A stretch of DNA of 64,000 nt, taken from assembly GCA_964598225.1 (NCBI GenBank), contig CAZRBG010000014.1:30259-94258 (forward strand), read 5' to 3'. A program made the translations under genes and the position numbers. The notes beneath the pieces were generated by a model. It did not search any database and was not told where the DNA came from. It worked only from the letters and a program-made list of their open reading frames with translations. Position 1 is the stretch's first letter. Each line of letters opens with the position of its first letter. The DNA comes from SG8-4 sp964598225. GTDB lineage: Bacteria > Planctomycetota > Phycisphaerae > Sedimentisphaerales > Anaerobacaceae. Positions 1 through 8,337 of the stretch are shown here, one piece after another.

Positions 1-1
1 C

Positions 2-964
2 GTCAGCTTCGAAATAAACACCGGCAGCCGGCAGACCCTCGACAATGTCCTGGAAGCCGGGGGCATCACTGCTCTCGTAGAGGCCGGGGCGCGAGTTCAT
101 GAATCCGGCTGTCTCGGCTGCATTGGCATGGGACAGGCCCCGGCTACGGGAACCGTCTCGCTGCGAACTTTCCCCCGTAATTTCAAAGGCCGGAGCGGCA
201 CGAAAGACGATCAGGTATACCTCTGCTCGCCGGAAACTGCGGCGGCGTCTGCACTTGCCGGCAAGATTACCGATCCACGCACTCTCGGAAATGCTCCGGA
301 AATAAAGTACCCCAGCAAGTTCAAGTCCAGAAGCGACTGGTTCGTCGAGCCGCCTCAGGATTCGTCGAAGGTGGAGGTCGTTAGAGGACCCAACATCAAA
401 CCCATGCCGGATTTCCCGCCGTTGCCGGATACGCTTGAGGCCTCCGTTTTAATCAAGGTCGAGGACAACATCAGCACCGACATCATCATGCCCGCCGGCA
501 GCAGAGTCTTGCCTTATCGCAGCAATATCCCGGCGATAAGTGATTTTGTCTTCGAGATTATCGACCCTGAGTTCCCTGCACGTGCAAAGGCACAGGGAGG
601 CGGTGTAGTGGTTGGCGGTGAGAATTACGGCCAGGGTTCATCTCGTGAGCACGCGGCTCTGGCGCCAAGGTATCTTGGAGTATGTGCCAAACTCACAAAA
701 AGTTTCGCCCGGATTCACAAAGCAAACCTGGTCAACTTCGGGATTGTGCCGTTGTGTTTTGCAAATCCAGCGGATTACAACGGGGTTAAACAGGGCGACA
801 GAATCTCCATACCGGGGATAAAACAGGCCGTTGCTGAGGGTTCTGAGAATATTCGGGTTCTGGTCGAGAGTAAGGAGATTATGACTAAATTGGAAATCTC
901 AGATCGTCAACGGGGCATCCTGCTGGCGGGCGGCATTCTGAATCTCGCGAAGCAGAAGAAATAG
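2..964 (+). CDS. acn: Aconitate hydratase, C-terminal part (5' end outside window)
   Basis: The frame is open from base 2, so the 5' part lies outside the window; 320 residues are visible. Aconitase interconverts citrate and isocitrate in the cytoplasm using a [4Fe-4S] cluster. The fragment carries the C-x2-C ligand pair in SGCLGCIGMGQAP (about residues 35-47), followed by the aconitase-type stretch TFPRNFKGRSGTKDDQ. The C-terminal swivel domain follows, with the signature GENYGQGSSREHAALAPRYLG-like segment near bases 625-680. This gene heads the visible part of a TCA-cycle operon; sdhA begins 21 bases after its stop. The family call is firm. Which aconitase subfamily it belongs to cannot be decided without the N-terminal half. 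Confidence 0.95.
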   Translation, partial: VSFEINTGSRQTLDNVLEAGGITALVEAGARVHESGCLGCIGMGQAPATGTVSLRTFPRNFKGRSGTKDDQVYLCSPETAAASALAGKITDPRTLGNAPEIKYPSKFKSRSDWFVEPPQDSSKVEVVRGPNIKPMPDFPPLPDTLEASVLIKVEDNISTDIIMPAGSRVLPYRSNIPAISDFVFEIIDPEFPARAKAQGGGVVVGGENYGQGSSREHAALAPRYLGVCAKLTKSFARIHKANLVNFGIVPLCFANPADYNGVKQGDRISIPGIKQAVAEGSENIRVLVESKEIMTKLEISDRQRGILLAGGILNLAKQKK

Positions 965-985
965 CCATAAGTACGAAAGGGTATC

Positions 986-2743
986 ATGGCAAAGGCATTG
1001 AAACATGAATTTGACGCTGTGATCGTCGGCTCGGGAGGTGCAGGACTGTATGCCGCGCTCGAAGCCAGCCGGGCAAAAGGAGCGAACAGGACCGCGGTTA
1101 TCTCGAAATTGCTGCCGATCCGGAGTCATACCGGTGCTGCTCAGGGCGGAATCGGCGCAGCTCTGGGCAACCTCGAAGAGGACAAGCCCGAGTGGCATGC
1201 GTTCGACACAGTCAAAGGCGGCGACTATCTGGTCGATCAGAAAGCCGCGGCAATTCTGGCCGACGATGCGGTGCAGGCCGTGTACGATCTTGAGAACCGA
1301 GGCCTGCCGTTTAGCCGAACGCCGGAGGGCAAAATCGATCAGAGACGCTTCGGCGGCCATACTCGAAATTTCGGCGAGGCGGCCGTCCGCCGGGCGTGTT
1401 ACGCCGCAGACCGTACCGGCCACATGATACTTCAGACGCTGTACCAGCAATGTATTAAGAACGAAGTCGCCTTCTTCGACGAATTTCATCTTGTGGACAT
1501 ACTGATCGAAGATCACAAGTGTAAGGGCGTCGTTGCTCTGGAGTTGGCCACGGGCGACCTGCATGTTTTCGGGTCCAAGGCCGTTATGATCGCGACCGGC
1601 GGTTTCGGACGGATGTATCGCACCACGTCGAATGCGTACGCCAATACCGGCGACGGTCTGGCAGTTCTCGCCCGGCGGGGAGTTCCGCTCGAGGACATGG
1701 AATTCTTCCAGTTCCACCCGACCGGCATTCGCGGCATGGGAATACTAATCACAGAAGGCGTTCGCGGCGAGGGAGGAATTCTCAGAAACCGCAACGGCGA
1801 TCGCTTCATGGAAGAATACGCTCCAACCCTGCTTGATCTCGCCCCGCGAGACATGATCGCAAGGGCAATGCTGACAGAGATTCGCCAGGGCCGGGGAATA
1901 CTCGGCGAGGGGACAATAGATGACTACCTTCTGCTCGACGCGACGCATCTTGGCAAGGAAGTTCTCGATAAGAAATTGCCCGACATAAGCGATTTCTGCC
2001 GGACTTACCTCAGTCTGGACCCGGCGGAAAAGCCGATACCCGTACAGCCCACAGCGCACTACGGCATGGGCGGGATTCCAACCGACCTCGACGGACGGGT
2101 AGTCGCCGACGGTCGGTGCGGGATGTACGAGGGCCTGTACGCCGCCGGTGAATGCGCCTGCGTTTCCGTACACGGCGCCAACCGCTTGGGGACAAACAGC
2201 CTGGTCGATCTGATCGTGTTCGGCAGACGCGCCGGGCTACACATGTTGGAATTCGTCAACCAGGCGGATTCGGCCAAAGTCTCACCGGATGCCTCGGATT
2301 GGGCTGAAGAGTTGATGAGCGGGCTGAGCAAGCAAAAGGGCAGCGAGCAGGCCGAGAGGATCCGCTCGTCAATGAAGACTATGATGATGGATTCGGTCGG
2401 AATCTACCGGCGCGGCGATGAGATGAACGGGGCCCTGCAAAGGCTCCGGGAACTGCGCCGGGCAACAGAACACGTGCCCGTTGGTGATGCGAGCAAAGCA
2501 TATAATACCGATCTGTTGGATTTACTCGAGCTTCAGAATCTGCTCGACCTGGCGATTGTAACGGCGGCATCTGCGAATGACCGCAAGGAAAGCCGCGGCG
2601 CACACGCGCGCGAGGATTTTCCGGAGCGTGATGATGATAATTATCTCAAGCACACACTCGCCCGGCTCGAAGACGACTCGGTGCGAATTGACGCCAAAGA
2701 AGTGGATTTATCTATCTGGAAGCCCAAGCCGAGAAAGTATTAG
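986..2743 (+). CDS. sdhA: Succinate dehydrogenase/fumarate reductase flavoprotein subunit
   Basis: A 585-residue flavoprotein that oxidises succinate to fumarate, or the reverse, and passes electrons to the SdhB iron-sulfur subunit. The FAD fold is seen as VIVGSGGAGLYAALEAS at residues 12-28. His48 in RSHTGAAQGG is the expected covalent FAD ligand. Active-site segments FHPTGIRGMGILITEGVRGE and APRDMIARAM are present, with the C-terminal HGANRLGTNSLVDL. The start is the ATG at 986, with GAAAGGG just upstream. It lies between acn and sdhB with short gaps, consistent with one transcript. No cytochrome b or membrane-anchor gene follows, which is unusual for an sdh operon. The sequence alone does not settle the in vivo direction, but the TCA gene order favours succinate oxidation. 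Confidence 0.96.
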   Translation: MAKALKHEFDAVIVGSGGAGLYAALEASRAKGANRTAVISKLLPIRSHTGAAQGGIGAALGNLEEDKPEWHAFDTVKGGDYLVDQKAAAILADDAVQAVYDLENRGLPFSRTPEGKIDQRRFGGHTRNFGEAAVRRACYAADRTGHMILQTLYQQCIKNEVAFFDEFHLVDILIEDHKCKGVVALELATGDLHVFGSKAVMIATGGFGRMYRTTSNAYANTGDGLAVLARRGVPLEDMEFFQFHPTGIRGMGILITEGVRGEGGILRNRNGDRFMEEYAPTLLDLAPRDMIARAMLTEIRQGRGILGEGTIDDYLLLDATHLGKEVLDKKLPDISDFCRTYLSLDPAEKPIPVQPTAHYGMGGIPTDLDGRVVADGRCGMYEGLYAAGECACVSVHGANRLGTNSLVDLIVFGRRAGLHMLEFVNQADSAKVSPDASDWAEELMSGLSKQKGSEQAERIRSSMKTMMMDSVGIYRRGDEMNGALQRLRELRRATEHVPVGDASKAYNTDLLDLLELQNLLDLAIVTAASANDRKESRGAHAREDFPERDDDNYLKHTLARLEDDSVRIDAKEVDLSIWKPKPRKY

Positions 2744-2755
2744 TCGGAGTTATCT

Positions 2756-3478
2756 ATGAATATAACATTAAGAATAAGCCGTTACAATCCTGAGACAGAC
2801 GAAGGGCCGGGGTTTCAGGATTTCGAGATAACCGCCGAGCCGACCGACCGGCTTCTGGATTCGCTGATGTACATCAAGCGGAACGTGGACGGGACGCTGT
2901 CTTTTCGCAAGAGCTGCGCTCACGGCGTGTGCGGTTCGGATGCGATGACTATCAACGGCGTAGAGCGGCTTGCGTGCAAGACCCTCGTGAGAGAAGTAGC
3001 CGAAGATGACGGCGACGTGGTGACTATTGAACCTCTGAGGTTTCTGCCCGTGCAGCGCGATCTGATGGTCGATTATACGCGCTTCTTCGAGTTCTATCGT
3101 GTGGTCAAGCCGTTTCTTATCCCTGCCAGGAAAGCCGGGCGCGCCGAAATTATCCAAATGCCGGATGAGCGGAAAAAATTCGACGACCCGACCAAGTGCA
3201 TTCTCTGCGCGTGCTGCCATTCGTCCTGTCCGGTTGTGAGGGAAAAGGACCCCGATTTCGTCGGGCCAGCGGCGGTCGTGCAGGCGGCTCGATTCGTATT
3301 CGACAGCAGGGATGAAGGAATAGGCCCGCGACTGGACGTGCTCGATGATCCGCATGGTGTCTGGCCGTGCGAGAATCATCTGCAGTGCACGCGCGTATGT
3401 CCTCGCGGCATCAAAGTTACGAAGAATATAAATTTGACCAAACGTCGGATCAAAGCATTTAAGGAGCAGAACGATTAA
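2756..3478 (+). CDS. sdhB: Succinate dehydrogenase/fumarate reductase iron-sulfur subunit
   Basis: A 240-residue electron-transfer subunit that carries electrons from SdhA to quinone. The plant-type [2Fe-2S] ligands are in SCAHGVCGSDAMTINGVERL with a further Cys in ACKT (about residues 55-80). The two C-terminal cluster motifs are CILCACCHSSCPV and CENHLQCTRVCPRGIKV, which would bind [4Fe-4S] and [3Fe-4S]. It follows sdhA after 12 bases. Its last codons (GAT TAA) overlap the proposed ATT start of sucC. The usual membrane partners (SdhC/SdhD) are missing here, so the quinone-binding anchor must be encoded elsewhere or be absent. Confidence 0.96.
   Translation: MNITLRISRYNPETDEGPGFQDFEITAEPTDRLLDSLMYIKRNVDGTLSFRKSCAHGVCGSDAMTINGVERLACKTLVREVAEDDGDVVTIEPLRFLPVQRDLMVDYTRFFEFYRVVKPFLIPARKAGRAEIIQMPDERKKFDDPTKCILCACCHSSCPVVREKDPDFVGPAAVVQAARFVFDSRDEGIGPRLDVLDDPHGVWPCENHLQCTRVCPRGIKVTKNINLTKRRIKAFKEQND
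3461..3476 (+). promoter_or_regulatory. Shine-Dalgarno AAGGAG serving an ATT start codon of sucC
   Basis: AAGGAG lies at 3461-3466, inside the last codons of sdhB. Seven bases later is ATT (3474-3476), in frame with AAG TTA CAT GAG TAT CAA, which reads (start)-K-L-H-E-Y-Q, the conserved N-terminus of SucC. No ATG, GTG or TTG lies near the expected position; the first conventional candidate is TTG 3504, which would delete the first ten residues. AUU starts are known in bacteria, as in infC. Its use here is inferred. Confidence 0.7.
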
Positions 3479-4610
3479 GTTACATGAGTATCAAGCTCGT
3501 GGGTTGTTCGAGCAGTACGGCATTCCCGTGCCAAAAGGCGAACCGGCTTGCACCGCCGAGGAAGCCGGCAAAGCCGCCGCCGGTCTGGGCGGCAGCGCAG
3601 TAATCAAGGGGCAGGTTCTGACCGGCGGTCGCGGCAAGGCTGGAGCGATCAAGGGGGTATCATCGCAGGATGAAGCCGAATCTGCTGCCGAGCAGATTCT
3701 TGGGATGTCCGTCAAGGATTTTCCCGTTAAAAAAGTTCTGGTGGCCGAACGGCTGGAAATCGAAGCGGAGTACTACTTTGCAATTACGGTGGATCGCAAA
3801 AGCAAACAAGTTATCCTCATAATAAGTGCCGCCGGCGGGATGGATATCGAAGAGATCGCCGAGCGAGAACCGGAAAAGATCAGGCGATTTACACTGTCTT
3901 CGAACAGTGAGGATTCTCTGGAAAAGTGGCTCGAAGAATCATTTGAGGAAAGGGCGTTGCTGGATCAGGCCGTGAAAATCGTGCAAAGCATGAATCGAAT
4001 GTTTCGCGAGAAGGATTGCTCGCTGGTTGAGGTCAATCCGCTTGGAGTGACCGGAGATGGCCGGTTGATCGCCGCCGACGCAAAAATTGTCCTCGACGAT
4101 AACGGCGTGCCGCAGCATCCCGAACTGGCCGAATTGCGAAATCCCGAAGAATATACGGCCGACGAAATCGAAGCAAGAGAGGCGGGATTGAGTTTTGTCA
4201 GCCTCTCGGGCGAGATAGGCTGCATGGTCAACGGCGCCGGTCTGGCGATGGCGACGATGGACTGTATCAAACTCGCCGGCGGAAGCCCTGCCAACTTTCT
4301 CGACGTTGGCGGAAGTTCCAGTCCACAAAAGGTACTCGACGCGATGCGTATCCTGCTGCGAAACGAACAGCTCAAAGTTATCCTGGTCAATATTTTCGGG
4401 GGAATCACCCGCTGCGACGACGTGGCGCAGGGAATACTTTGGGCTCGCGATCAACTCGACATCAGCCTTCCGATAGTCATCAGATTGATCGGCACCAATG
4501 GAGAAAAGGGCCGTAACATGCTCAGCGAAGCCGGCCTGGTCGCGACTCGGCGGATGAACGACGCTATAGAGCAGGCGGTAGCCTCTGCGAAGGGAGGGTG
4601 GCGCTTATGA
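3474..4610 (+). CDS. sucC: Succinyl-CoA synthetase beta subunit (ADP-forming type)
   Basis: Beta subunit of the enzyme coupling succinyl-CoA cleavage to nucleotide triphosphate formation. With the proposed ATT start it is 378 residues and begins with the family N-terminus (start)-KLHEYQARGLFEQYGIPVPKG. The ATP-grasp part follows (VIKGQVLTGGRGKAGAIKG, then EVNPLGVTGDGRLIAADAK). The C-terminal ligase domain carries GEIGCMVNGAGLAMATMDCI and NIFGGITRCDDVAQGI. Starting at TTG 3504 would remove the conserved LHEYQ segment, so the ATT start is preferred. It overlaps sdhB by 5 bases and sucD by 4, pointing to translational coupling. Family assignment is firm; only the start codon is unusual. Confidence 0.95.
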   Translation: MKLHEYQARGLFEQYGIPVPKGEPACTAEEAGKAAAGLGGSAVIKGQVLTGGRGKAGAIKGVSSQDEAESAAEQILGMSVKDFPVKKVLVAERLEIEAEYYFAITVDRKSKQVILIISAAGGMDIEEIAEREPEKIRRFTLSSNSEDSLEKWLEESFEERALLDQAVKIVQSMNRMFREKDCSLVEVNPLGVTGDGRLIAADAKIVLDDNGVPQHPELAELRNPEEYTADEIEAREAGLSFVSLSGEIGCMVNGAGLAMATMDCIKLAGGSPANFLDVGGSSSPQKVLDAMRILLRNEQLKVILVNIFGGITRCDDVAQGILWARDQLDISLPIVIRLIGTNGEKGRNMLSEAGLVATRRMNDAIEQAVASAKGGWRL

Positions 4611-5461
4611 GCATTCTCGTCGACGAACAGACGAGGGTTGTCGTGCAGGGAATAACCGGGCGAGACGGCTCGTTTCATGCCGCGTCGATGCTTGAGTACG
4701 GCACGAAGGTGGTCGCTGGTGTCACACCCGGCAAGGGCGGACGCAGAGTGGGCGAAATACCCGTCTTCAATACGGTCGCAGAAGCCGTGGAAAAGACCGG
4801 CGCTCAATGCTCGGTCATTTTTGTTCCGGCTGTTTTTGCTCCCGACGCGGTTCGTGAAGCGGCCGACAGCGGAATATCTCTGGTCGTCTGTATCACCGAG
4901 GGCATTGCGATTCTGAGAATGGTCGATTTGCATCACGAGCTTAAAGAAAAGAAGGTGTGCCTGATCGGGCCCAACTGTCCCGGCGTAATCTCGCCCGGCA
5001 AATGCAAGGTCGGGATCATGCCCGGACAGATTCACAAGACCGGCGGCGTCGGAGTGATTTCGCGCAGCGGGACCCTGACGTATGAGGTTGTCTATGATCT
5101 CACCGAGAATAATCTTGGCCAGTCAACCTGTATCGGTATCGGCGGAGACCCAATCGTCGGCACAGGATACGTCGAGCTGCTGGAGATGTTCGAGATGGAT
5201 GAGCGGACCGATGCGATTGTCCTCATCGGCGAGATAGGAGGCGAGGCCGAAGAAGAGGCTGCCGAATTCGTAAAGACGTCCATGAGCAAGAAAGTCGTCG
5301 CATTCATATCCGGGCGTACGGCACCCCCGGGTAAACGAATGGGCCACGCGGGCGCGATTATTTCCGGCGGCAAGGGCGGTGCCGAAGAAAAGGTCGAGGC
5401 GCTTAAGGATGCAGGCGTTGTCGTCGTCGACAGGCCCGATCAAATCCCGGATGCCATCTGA
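4607..5461 (+). CDS. sucD: Succinyl-CoA synthetase alpha subunit
   Basis: A 284-residue subunit that binds CoA and carries the phosphohistidine. The CoA-binding Rossmann start is VVVQGITGRDGSFHA near the N-terminus. GPNCPGVISPGKCKVGIMPG lies mid-protein. The active-site His is expected at residue 247 in MGHAGAIISGGKGGAEEK. The ATG at 4607 overlaps the sucC stop as ATGA and has AGGGAGG nine bases upstream. A GTG at 4598 would add three residues but sits too close to that ribosome-binding site. It works as a complex with SucC. Confidence 0.96.
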   Translation: MSILVDEQTRVVVQGITGRDGSFHAASMLEYGTKVVAGVTPGKGGRRVGEIPVFNTVAEAVEKTGAQCSVIFVPAVFAPDAVREAADSGISLVVCITEGIAILRMVDLHHELKEKKVCLIGPNCPGVISPGKCKVGIMPGQIHKTGGVGVISRSGTLTYEVVYDLTENNLGQSTCIGIGGDPIVGTGYVELLEMFEMDERTDAIVLIGEIGGEAEEEAAEFVKTSMSKKVVAFISGRTAPPGKRMGHAGAIISGGKGGAEEKVEALKDAGVVVVDRPDQIPDAI

Positions 5462-5538
5462 AAGGGCACGCCCTCTGAAGGCCGGAGGAGGTTTTCCATT
5501 GACGCGCGAGCGGGCCACTGGTAGGATTCTTATCAGGA

Positions 5539-8337
5539 ATGAGAAACTTTTTGTGGAAGGTTCGAACGCCAATCCGATCGGGCGGAATTTTGCAGAAGAT
5601 GGAAAATTTGTCCTACATTGAAAAGTTATACAGCGAGTGGGAAAGAAATCCCTCTGCGGTCGGGCCGGCGTGGAGCGATTATTTTCGCCGGGCTGCGATG
5701 CCGGACGGTGCGCGAGTTCAGGTGGAGCGCGAAGCGCCCGGGAGCGACATGGCTTACAGGCAAAGTCGCGTCGACAGCATGCTCTGGGCTTATCGTGACA
5801 TAGGTTACCTGTACGCGCGTCTGAATCCGCTGGGTGATGACGGCAAGCCCAATCACGATTATCTCCACCGGCAAGATGGTGTTGCCTATGAGCAGTTGAC
5901 GCTCGAACAGTTCGGTATTTCCCCGAGCGATCTCGATACGGTTTTCTCCGCCGGCAGGTTTATGAAGCCGTCTCCGGCACCGTTGCGGGACATTATCGAG
6001 GCTTTTCGCGAGACTTACTGCGGATCGATCGGTGTGGAATTCCTCCACATTCAGGATAAGAACATACGACGCTGGCTCATCGAAAAGATGGAGACCACGC
6101 GGAACCGGCCTTCACTCGACTCGAACCAGAAGGGAATCATACTCGAAGACCTGCTCAGAACCGAGGCGCTTGAGCGTACGCTGCACCAGTTTTACGTGGG
6201 GCAGAAGCGGTTCTCGCTCGAAGGCTCCGAGGCGATCATACCGGGATTGCATTTTCTGGTGGACAGCGCCTCGCGATACGACATCGAGGATTTTGTGATC
6301 GGCACTACGCACCGGGGGCGGCTGTCGATTCTCAATACTATCCTCCACATGACGCCGGAAGAACTGTTTTCGACCTTCGAGGAACATTTCGCCCCCGGCA
6401 TGTACGGCGGCAGCGGAGACGTCAAGTACCATATCGGCTACGAAACCGACCATATTCTCGATGACGGCGGAACCGCTCATATCAGCATGTGCGCAAATGC
6501 CAGTCACTTAGAGTCGATTGACGCCGTGGTTCTGGGCAAAGCTCGCGCACTACAGGACAGGAAGAAAGACCATCAGAGAAAGAGCGTCCTGCCCGTTCTT
6601 CTGCACGGCGACGCGGCGTTCAGCGGGCAGGGAGTTGTTGCCGAGATTCTTAACCTCTCGCGTCTGAAAGGTTATGCGACCGGCGGAACCATTCACATTG
6701 TAATAAACAATCAAATAGGTTTTACCACCTCGGCACGAGACGCTCGCTCCTCCCTTTTTCCGACGGACGTTGCTAAAGCTCTTCCTATACCCATCTTTCA
6801 CGTCAACGGCGACGATCCGGAGGCCCTTGTGTATGTGGCGGATTTGGCGCTGCAGTTCAGGCAGACTTTCGGTAGCGACTGCGTTATTGATGTTTTCTGT
6901 TATCGTAAATACGGGCACAACGAGGCGGATGAACCGTCCTTTACCCAGCCTTACATGTACAGGCTTATCAAAGACCACCCCGGCGTCGGGGCTGTTTACG
7001 GGCGACAATTAGCCCAGACAGGTGTCATTAGCCAGCAGGAACAAGACTCGATAACTCAGAAGCACGTCGAGGCGCTTAAGAAGGCGTCAAAACACGAGAA
7101 AGCCGAGCCGGTTAGAAACATCAACACCAGCCAGGGACCCGAGTGGGATGAAATTGAGCAGGAATACTCGGACGAACCGGTGGATACCGGCGTCGAAGAA
7201 GCCGGGTTGCAGGACTTGGGTCGGCAGATCATGGAAGTGCCGGAAGGATTTCACGTTCATCCTACTTTGAATCGAATTCTTTCGCGCAAGAAAAAGACGT
7301 TCGCGGAGAAATCTCTGATTGACTGGTCGTTGGCCGAGGCTCTGGCGTTCGGGTCGCTGTTGCGGGAGGGCATCCTCGTGCGGATCAGTGGTGAGGACTC
7401 GGTTCGCGGCACGTTTTCCCAGAGGCATTTGACATGGTGGGACGTCGAGAGTGACCATCCCCGCCCTTACACTCCATTGGAAGCGCTCGATTCCGGGCGG
7501 ACTTATCTGGCTGCGTACGACAGCCCCCTTTCCGAATACTCCATAATGGGTTTCGAGTACGGCTACTCGTTAGTCAGTCCCAATGCTCTTGTCATATGGG
7601 AGGCGCAGTTCGGTGATTTTGCTAACGGAGGGCAGGTCATTATTGATAATTACGTCGTATCGGCAGAGAGTAAATGGAACAGGTCGAGCGGCCTGGTGCT
7701 CCTGCTGCCCCACGGCAGCGAAGGCCAGGGACCAGACCATTCCAGCGGGCATCTGGAAAGATTCCTGGAGCTGGCCGCATGCGACAATATCCAGGTTTGC
7801 AACGTCACAACGCCGGCCCAATATTTCCATGTGCTCAGGCGGCAAATAAAGATGAGCTGCCGCAAGCCGCTGATAATAATGACGCCGAAAAGCCTCTTGC
7901 GACATCCGAAAGTCATCTCCGGTGTTACAGATCTGGCGGATGGCGGCTTTCAGTATGTGCTGGACGACTCCTTCGATCCGGAGAGTGCCGAGCGCCTGCT
8001 GCTGTGTTCGGGTAAGATTTATTACGAACTGCTTGCACGGCGCGACGAGACCGAACGCAACGACACGGCGATTGTTCGGCTGGAGTTTCTATACCCTTTC
8101 CCGGGTCGGGCAATCGGGGAGTGCCTTGAAAAATACTCGAAAGCGAAGGAAATCGCGTGGGTTCAGGAAGAGCATAAGAATTACGGCGCGTGGGCTTACA
8201 TTCGCGAGCGATTCTCCCTGCATTTTCCGAAGATCGAGCTTCGGTACATCGGCAGAGGAGAGAGCGCAACCAGTGCGACCGGGTTGTACAGACAGTTTAA
8301 AGAGCAGCAGAAAAAGCTGATAGAGGAAGCGCTATGA
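5539..8337 (+). CDS. sucA: 2-oxoglutarate dehydrogenase E1 component
   Basis: Thiamine-diphosphate-dependent decarboxylase of the 2-oxoglutarate dehydrogenase complex, 932 residues, near the usual family length. The N-terminal recognition segment NLSYIEKLYSEWERNPSAV is followed by the ThDP and substrate-binding core: GTTHRGRLSILNTIL, GDVKYHIGYE, HGDAAFSGQGVVAEILNLS and RKYGHNEADEPSFTQP. The transketolase-like half has SEYSIMGFEYGYSL, EAQFGDFANGGQVIIDN and LLPHGSEGQGPDHSSGHLER, and QEEHKNYGAW lies near the end. The start is uncertain: ATG 5539 gives a 20-residue N-terminal extension of the kind E2-binding E1 proteins have, while ATG 5599 (MENLSYIEKLY) is the alternative. Neither has a strong ribosome-binding site. 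The stop overlaps the sucB start. Confidence 0.95.
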   Translation: MRNFLWKVRTPIRSGGILQKMENLSYIEKLYSEWERNPSAVGPAWSDYFRRAAMPDGARVQVEREAPGSDMAYRQSRVDSMLWAYRDIGYLYARLNPLGDDGKPNHDYLHRQDGVAYEQLTLEQFGISPSDLDTVFSAGRFMKPSPAPLRDIIEAFRETYCGSIGVEFLHIQDKNIRRWLIEKMETTRNRPSLDSNQKGIILEDLLRTEALERTLHQFYVGQKRFSLEGSEAIIPGLHFLVDSASRYDIEDFVIGTTHRGRLSILNTILHMTPEELFSTFEEHFAPGMYGGSGDVKYHIGYETDHILDDGGTAHISMCANASHLESIDAVVLGKARALQDRKKDHQRKSVLPVLLHGDAAFSGQGVVAEILNLSRLKGYATGGTIHIVINNQIGFTTSARDARSSLFPTDVAKALPIPIFHVNGDDPEALVYVADLALQFRQTFGSDCVIDVFCYRKYGHNEADEPSFTQPYMYRLIKDHPGVGAVYGRQLAQTGVISQQEQDSITQKHVEALKKASKHEKAEPVRNINTSQGPEWDEIEQEYSDEPVDTGVEEAGLQDLGRQIMEVPEGFHVHPTLNRILSRKKKTFAEKSLIDWSLAEALAFGSLLREGILVRISGEDSVRGTFSQRHLTWWDVESDHPRPYTPLEALDSGRTYLAAYDSPLSEYSIMGFEYGYSLVSPNALVIWEAQFGDFANGGQVIIDNYVVSAESKWNRSSGLVLLLPHGSEGQGPDHSSGHLERFLELAACDNIQVCNVTTPAQYFHVLRRQIKMSCRKPLIIMTPKSLLRHPKVISGVTDLADGGFQYVLDDSFDPESAERLLLCSGKIYYELLARRDETERNDTAIVRLEFLYPFPGRAIGECLEKYSKAKEIAWVQEEHKNYGAWAYIRERFSLHFPKIELRYIGRGESATSATGLYRQFKEQQKKLIEEAL

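Noticed and set aside
5379..5621. Small + frame bridging sucD and sucA
   Set aside because: Covers the end of sucD in another frame; no start signal. It was considered as a frameshifted sucA N-terminus but shows no E1-like sequence.
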